Origin: Stagnimonas sp965279705
GTDB lineage: Bacteria > Pseudomonadota > Gammaproteobacteria > Nevskiales > Nevskiaceae
Direction of reading: 5' to 3'
Assembly: GCA_965279705.1 (NCBI GenBank)
Contig: OZ257257.1
Location: 1,302,001 to 1,366,000, forward strand
DNA: 64,000 nt
Shown here: positions 60,639 through 64,000 of the stretch, in pieces
Position numbering within the stretch: position 1 is the first letter of the stretch
Layout: each line of letters starts with the position of its first letter
The notes under the pieces: generated by a model
Told to the model about the DNA's origin: nothing
Databases searched by the model: none
Seen by the model: only the letters and a program-made list of their open reading frames with translations
Position numbers and translations under genes: made by a program

Positions 60639-62731
60639 CCACTACTACGGACTCTGCACTGGAAGCCTTGGCGCTTGAAGCGGGTATCTCCACCACTTGG
60701 CAGGACTATCGCGGCCAGCCGCAAGAGGTCGCGCCGGATGTGCTCCGCGCCCTGCTCGCGGCCATCGAACTACCCTGCGCAACGCCGCGCGAACTGGCCG
60801 AGAGTCGCGCCCGCCTCGCCGCCGAGCAGGGCAGCGCGCACTGGCCGCCGCTGACCACCGGCATCGCCGGCCAGCCGGTGCAGTTGCCGATGGCCGCAGC
60901 GGCGCTCACCCACATCACCGTGCTGCTCGAAGCCGGTGGCCAGCGCACCTTGGCGGTGACGCAAGCTGCTGATGGCACACCGCAACTCGCCGCTATTCGC
61001 GAGCCCGGTTACCACCAGTTGCTGGTGGGGCAGGGCGCGCCGCCGCTGCTCGCCATCGCACCCGCCAAGGCGTTCTCGCTGGAGGCGGTGGCGGGTCAGC
61101 AGAAGATGTTCGGCCTCACCGCGCAGCTGTATTCGCTGCCGCGCGCGGGCGATGGCGGCATCGGCGATTTCAGTGGCCTCGCGCAACTGGCCCAGGCCGC
61201 CGCTCAGCGCGGTGCCGATGCGCTGGCTTTGAGCCCCGCACACGCGCTGTTCGCGGGCGAGCCGGATCGCTATGCGCCGTACTCGCCGTCGAGCCGCCTG
61301 TTCCGCAACCCGATCTATGCCGACCCCGCCGCGGTGCTGGGCGAGGCCGCACTGCGCGATGCGCTGGCCGCCACCGGCCTTGCCGACAAATACGCCCGGC
61401 TCGAAGCACTGCCGCTGATCGACTACCCACAATCTGCCCGCGCCAAATGGCAGGTGCTGCGGGCGCTCTGGCAACAGTTTTCAGTGACGCTGCAACAGGG
61501 CGCTTCGCCGCTCGCGCAGCGGTTTCAGAACTACTGCGTGCAGGGCGGCGCACACCTCGCCGAGCACGCGCGCTTCGAGGCGCTGCACTGCCACCATGCG
61601 GCGCAGGGCCAGCGCCATTGGCACCACTGGCCAGCGCAAGAGCGCGACCCGCACAGCGCTGAAGTCGCGGCCTTTGCGCAGGCGCATGCCGGCGAAGTGG
61701 CGTTTCACCAGTTCGCCCAATGGCTGACCGAAGAAAGCCTCGCCGCCGCCCACGCCAGCGCCTGCGCGGCGGGCATGAAGATCGGCCTCATCAGCGATCT
61801 CGCTGTGGGCACCGACACCGCCGGCAGCCACGCCTGGAGCCGCCCGCACGAACTGCTACGCGGCATCGGCATCGGCGCGCCGCCCGATGCGCTGGCGCCG
61901 CAAGGCCAGAACTGGGGTCTCACCACCTTCTCGCCGCGCGCCCTTCAAACATTGGGCTTCGCCCCGTTTCTCGATCTGCTGCGTGCCAACCTGCGTCACG
62001 CTGGCGGCATCCGCATCGACCACGTGCTGGGCCTCAGCCGCCTCTGGCTCGCACCCGAAGGGGCGACTGCCGGGCAGGGCGCGTATCTGCGCTACCCGAT
62101 GCAGGATCTGCTGCGGCTCACCGCACTCGAATCGCACCGCCACCGCGCCATCGTCATCGGCGAAGACCTGGGCACCTTGCCGGATGGCTTTCAGGATGTG
62201 CTCGCCGATGCCGGTGTGCTCGGCTTGCGGGTGCTGTACTTCCAGCGCGAGCACAAGCTGTTCATCGAGCCGCCGCGCTGGTCGCCGACGGCCATCGCCA
62301 CCCCCACCACCCACGACCTGCCAACCATCGCCGGCTGGTGGGCCGAGCGCGACCTGGACTGGCGCACACGACTGGGCCTCGCCGACGCTGAAGAAACCGC
62401 CGCCGAACAGGTCGAGCGCGAGGAAGGCCGCCAATGCCTGTGGTCGGCGCTCGAATACGCCGGGCTGGTGCACAGCGAGCGACCCGCGCCGGAAGCCGGC
62501 GATGCGGTGGTCGATGCCACCTGCGCCTTCATCGCCCGCAGCGCTTCGCCGCTGGCGCTGCTGCCGGTGGAAGACCTGTTGGGCCTGCGTGAATCACCCA
62601 ACCTGCCCGGCACCACCAGCGGCCATCCCAACTGGCAGCGGCGCTTGCCGGTGACGGCCGAGACTGCATTGGAAAATGAAACGGCCAGCGTAAGGCTGGC
62701 CGTGGTGAAGCAGGAACGTGGTGCTGGCTAG
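60635..62731 (+). CDS. malQ: 4-alpha-glucanotransferase
   Basis: A 698-residue GH77 amylomaltase, in the usual size range for the long MalQ form. The N-terminal part of about 150 residues precedes the barrel, which shows L-Y-S-L-P-R-A-G-D-G-G-I-G-D-F, S-P-A-H-A-L-F, Y-A-P-Y-S-P-S-S-R, G-G-I-R-I-D-H-V-L-G-L (nucleophile Asp) and V-I-G-E-D-L-G-T-L-P (acid Glu). It transfers glucan chains between maltodextrins. Its ATG overlaps the glgX stop (ATGA), so it belongs to the glycogen operon. An inverted-repeat element follows directly after its stop. Confidence 0.95.
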   Translation: MTTTTDSALEALALEAGISTTWQDYRGQPQEVAPDVLRALLAAIELPCATPRELAESRARLAAEQGSAHWPPLTTGIAGQPVQLPMAAAALTHITVLLEAGGQRTLAVTQAADGTPQLAAIREPGYHQLLVGQGAPPLLAIAPAKAFSLEAVAGQQKMFGLTAQLYSLPRAGDGGIGDFSGLAQLAQAAAQRGADALALSPAHALFAGEPDRYAPYSPSSRLFRNPIYADPAAVLGEAALRDALAATGLADKYARLEALPLIDYPQSARAKWQVLRALWQQFSVTLQQGASPLAQRFQNYCVQGGAHLAEHARFEALHCHHAAQGQRHWHHWPAQERDPHSAEVAAFAQAHAGEVAFHQFAQWLTEESLAAAHASACAAGMKIGLISDLAVGTDTAGSHAWSRPHELLRGIGIGAPPDALAPQGQNWGLTTFSPRALQTLGFAPFLDLLRANLRHAGGIRIDHVLGLSRLWLAPEGATAGQGAYLRYPMQDLLRLTALESHRHRAIVIGEDLGTLPDGFQDVLADAGVLGLRVLYFQREHKLFIEPPRWSPTAIATPTTHDLPTIAGWWAERDLDWRTRLGLADAEETAAEQVEREEGRQCLWSALEYAGLVHSERPAPEAGDAVVDATCAFIARSASPLALLPVEDLLGLRESPNLPGTTSGHPNWQRRLPVTAETALENETASVRLAVVKQERGAG

Positions 62732-62737
62732 TTAATC

Positions 62738-62820
62738 GTAGGGTGGACGAAACGCAGCGTGTCCACGCAGGTTCGCGGCACATCCGCGTGGGCAAACGAG
62801 AAGATGTTTGCCCACCCTAC
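62738..62820. repeat. Inverted-repeat element GTAGGGTGG/CCACCCTAC
   Basis: GTAGGGTGG (62738-62746) pairs perfectly with CCACCCTAC (62812-62820), with partly complementary interior (GTCCACGC, GCGTGGGC). It begins 6 bases after the malQ stop and ends 20 bases before the first attC. Short GTAGGGTGGG palindromes of this type are dispersed intergenic repeats in many gammaproteobacteria, probably acting as terminators or remnants of small mobile elements. Confidence 0.7.
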
Positions 62821-62840
62821 TTCACTGAGGCTGCTTTTAG

Positions 62841-62928
62841 GCCCAACGCTCAAGTTCACCGGAAAAACAGCCGCAGTGCAGCGCAGCGAAACGGAGGCTG
62901 GTTTTTCCGGTGCAACGCCATGTTAGGC
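62841..62928 (-). other. Integron attC recombination site 1 (array end)
   Basis: An 88-base imperfect palindrome with core sites GCCCAAC (62841-62847) and GTTAGGC (62922-62928), matching RYYYAAC and GTTRRRY. Read on the minus strand it ends GAACTTGAGCGTTGGGC, the orientation seen in classical attC sites, so it belongs to the minus-strand gene whose stop lies 9 bases away. It is nearly identical to attC 3. Nothing cassette-like lies further left, so this is the distal end of the array. Confidence 0.9.
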
Positions 62929-62937
62929 ATGTGCTGT

Positions 62938-63366
62938 TCATTTACCCGCTGGCCCAACATCCATGCCGTCGTATAACGCGATGCCGAACTGCTCGGCTAT
63001 GCGATAGAAGCCTGCATTTCGCTTGTAGAGTGATTGAGGCGTGTGATGCTCAGTTTTTTCAACGTGAAGAACGTAAGTGCTGTTGTCGTCGGTCGGGTAA
63101 AGGTTCACGTAGTGATAGCCCAGCTTTACGAGATGATTTTTTACAGCATCTAGTTTTCTGGGGTCGGGGTCGGTGAAGAAATAGCCCCAAAGCATGTCGC
63201 CGTTTATGTTCCAGGACGGTGACTTGGCCCTTATGTTTTGGAACATATCTTCAAGCTGTTCTAGCGGAATCATTTTATTGCTCCCCGCTGCAGTTGCCGT
63301 CGCAGACCCGATAAACAGGGAGGCTACAAGACCGAGAACGAACCGAGGTAGATGGGACTGTTTCAT
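62938..63366 (-). CDS. Cassette gene: secreted RraB-domain protein
   Basis: A 142-residue protein. A signal peptide (M-K-Q-S-H-L-P-R-F then a hydrophobic core ending A-T-A-A-G) precedes a domain matching RraB, the regulator of RNase E activity: M-L-W-G-Y-F-F-T-D-P-D-P-R-K-L, Y-V-L-H-V-E-K-T-E-H-H-T-P-Q-S-L and E-Q-F-G-I-A-L-Y-D-G-M-D-V-G-P. RraB normally acts in the cytoplasm, so a secreted version would not meet RNase E. Start codon is 4 bases from attC 2 and stop 9 bases from attC 1, a typical compact integron cassette. The role is unknown. Confidence 0.85.
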   Translation of the reverse strand: MKQSHLPRFVLGLVASLFIGSATATAAGSNKMIPLEQLEDMFQNIRAKSPSWNINGDMLWGYFFTDPDPRKLDAVKNHLVKLGYHYVNLYPTDDNSTYVLHVEKTEHHTPQSLYKRNAGFYRIAEQFGIALYDGMDVGPAGK

Positions 63367-63370
63367 ACAT

Positions 63371-63428
63371 GCCTAACGCTCAAGTTAAGCGGCGGGCGTA
63401 GCCCGTCCGCTTGAATGCATGGTTAGAG
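63371..63428 (-). other. Integron attC recombination site 2
   Basis: A 58-base site with cores GCCTAAC (63371-63377) and GTTAGAG (63422-63428; last base departs from the Y consensus). Its minus strand ends GCTTAACTTGAGCGTTAGGC, very similar to the 3' end of the well-known aadA attC, which fixes the orientation. The central arms GGCGGGC/GCCCGTC pair. It follows the 63433-63771 cassette gene (stop 5 bases away). Confidence 0.92.
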
Positions 63429-63432
63429 CGCA

Positions 63433-63771
63433 CTAAGGACAAGCCTCGAACGGCTGCTCTCTGAATTGCGGTAATGGAACACATGCGGAGTAGTCGGTGC
63501 CTAGGCCAAACAGAATATAGAAGCTGGCCAGAAGACTGACAGGCACACGCCACCACGCAGAGTTATGGACTCGCCAAAGCGAAGCAACGATGAGGATGCC
63601 GCCTAATATGTAACTGCCTTTTAGGCAGAGAAGAAAAAACGCGGTTGTAACTGTCAGCGGACGGGCTTGGGCAAAATGTAGAAGCGTGCTCGAAAGACAA
63701 AATGGCAGTAATGCGCCGAAGCTTGCTACTACGTAGCGCCAATAAAAAGCTCGCGGTCGTTGGTGTGGCAT
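63433..63771 (-). CDS. Cassette gene: small membrane protein of unknown function
   Basis: A 112-residue protein with three hydrophobic segments (about residues 12-32, 40-62 and 72-92) and a short C-terminal tail with two cysteines (Y-S-A-C-V-P-L-P, F-E-A-C-P). No family recognised. It is A/T-richer than the chromosomal genes, like other cassette genes. It is the single gene between attC 2 and attC 3 and has no promoter of its own that I can see. Confidence 0.7.
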   Translation of the reverse strand: MPHQRPRAFYWRYVVASFGALLPFCLSSTLLHFAQARPLTVTTAFFLLCLKGSYILGGILIVASLWRVHNSAWWRVPVSLLASFYILFGLGTDYSACVPLPQFREQPFEACP

Positions 63772-63778
63772 CAGCGCG

Positions 63779-63866
63779 CTCTAACGCTCAAGTTCACCGG
63801 AAAAACAGCCGTAGTGCAGCGCAGCGAAACGAAGGCTGGTTTTTCCGGTGCAACGCCTTGTTAGGC
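63779..63866 (-). other. Integron attC recombination site 3
   Basis: An 88-base palindrome with cores CTCTAAC (63779-63785) and GTTAGGC (63860-63866), differing from attC 1 at only a few internal positions. The CTCTAAC core complements GTTAGAG of attC 2, as expected for a cassette whose two ends came from one circular attC. The stop codon of the next gene lies inside its GTTAGGC core. Confidence 0.9.
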
Positions 63867-64000
63867 ACGCACTGCCGCCTGTAGTTGTGTAATTAACGAC
63901 TGCCATTGTTCTGCTTCTTCACCCTCTTGCCACAGCTCAAGTAATTCTGAGTCTTTCGCAAGGATGCGGACAAGAACCTTCTGTGCTTTTTGAAGCAGTG
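63861..64000 (-). CDS. Cassette gene (partial): DUF4259-like C-terminus
   Basis: The minus-strand frame enters from the right edge and ends at TAA (complement of 63861-63863), giving about 45 residues: the tail contains K-V-L-V-R-I-L, S-E-L-L-E-L-W-Q-E and W-Q-S-L-I-T-Q-L, which resembles the C-terminus of DUF4259 proteins, often seen in integron cassettes. The stop codon overlaps the attC 3 core. The rest of the gene, and probably the integrase, lie beyond the window. Confidence 0.65.
   Translation of the reverse strand, partial: LLQKAQKVLVRILAKDSELLELWQEGEEAEQWQSLITQLQAAVRA

Noticed and set aside
62841..63866. Terminators or transposon ends at the hairpins near the right edge
   Set aside because: Core sites GTTRRRY/RYYYAAC at both ends, spacing between genes and near-identity of two copies identify them as attC sites.
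1..64000. tRNA, rRNA or prophage genes
   Set aside because: No cloverleaf, rRNA-like segment or phage structural gene was noticed on either strand; a tRNA scan would be needed to exclude them fully.

Overview
This window is chromosomal DNA from a high-GC, Gram-negative bacterium. I infer a gammaproteobacterium of the Nevskiales/Xanthomonadales type. Supporting signs are the arginine succinyltransferase (AST) enzymes AstA and AstD, an xseB-ispA-dxs operon, a geranyl-CoA carboxylase (Atu) cluster, a TonB/ExbB/ExbD set, many outer-membrane lipoproteins and a chromosomal integron cassette array. Genus level is not resolvable by reading alone. I saw no rRNA, tRNA, CRISPR, prophage or insertion-sequence transposase. 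No gap between genes exceeds 300 bases.

Layout. 1-6.5 kb: end of an unrecognised gene, two lipoprotein genes (one M19-dipeptidase-like) and a polytopic membrane protein. 6.5-10.1 kb (minus): LysE/ArgO exporter, phospholipase-D-like lipoprotein, astD. 10.2-19.9 kb (plus): a Fur-box-headed iron locus with a Fiu/PiuA-type receptor, PiuC hydroxylase, tonB-exbB-exbD, then a PepSY membrane protein, a DUF2271 protein carrying an ApbE flavinylation motif, a DUF4198 protein, ApbE and a membrane-anchored flavodoxin-reductase. 19.9-22.5 kb (minus): astA, a tRNA-binding-fold protein and an M20 peptidase. 22.6-25.2 kb: a polar amino-acid ABC transporter whose signal peptide is partly encoded by a REP-like repeat. 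25.3-31 kb: small membrane protein, methyltransferase, YheS-type ABC-F protein, alpha/beta hydrolase, and one unknown.

31.1-37.2 kb: atuC-atuD-atuE-(MliC-like lipoprotein)-atuF, the carboxylation branch of acyclic terpene (citronellol/geraniol) catabolism. 37.1-39.1 kb (minus): nitrilase-fold, GNAT and SnoaL-like genes. 39.2-42.7 kb: an OmpA-family protein with six thrombospondin type-3 repeats, diverging from an Ig-like lipoprotein. 42.8-46.6 kb: acyl-CoA dehydrogenase diverging from an acyl-CoA synthetase, then a TauE/SafE permease. 46.6-49.7 kb (minus): xseB-ispA-dxs for isoprenoid precursors. 49.8-52.7 kb: TetR regulator with an epimerase, diverging from an atypical metallo-beta-lactamase-fold protein. 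52.7-62.7 kb: glycogen locus, glgA opposite glgC-glgB-[Phd/VapC toxin-antitoxin]-glgX-malQ. 62.8-64 kb: three integron attC sites and three minus-strand cassette genes; the integrase should lie beyond the right edge.

The most interesting parts are the putative extracytosolic flavin electron-transfer module joined to siderophore uptake (which sits between astA and astD), the integron array with a secreted RraB-domain protein, and the repeat-encoded signal peptide.
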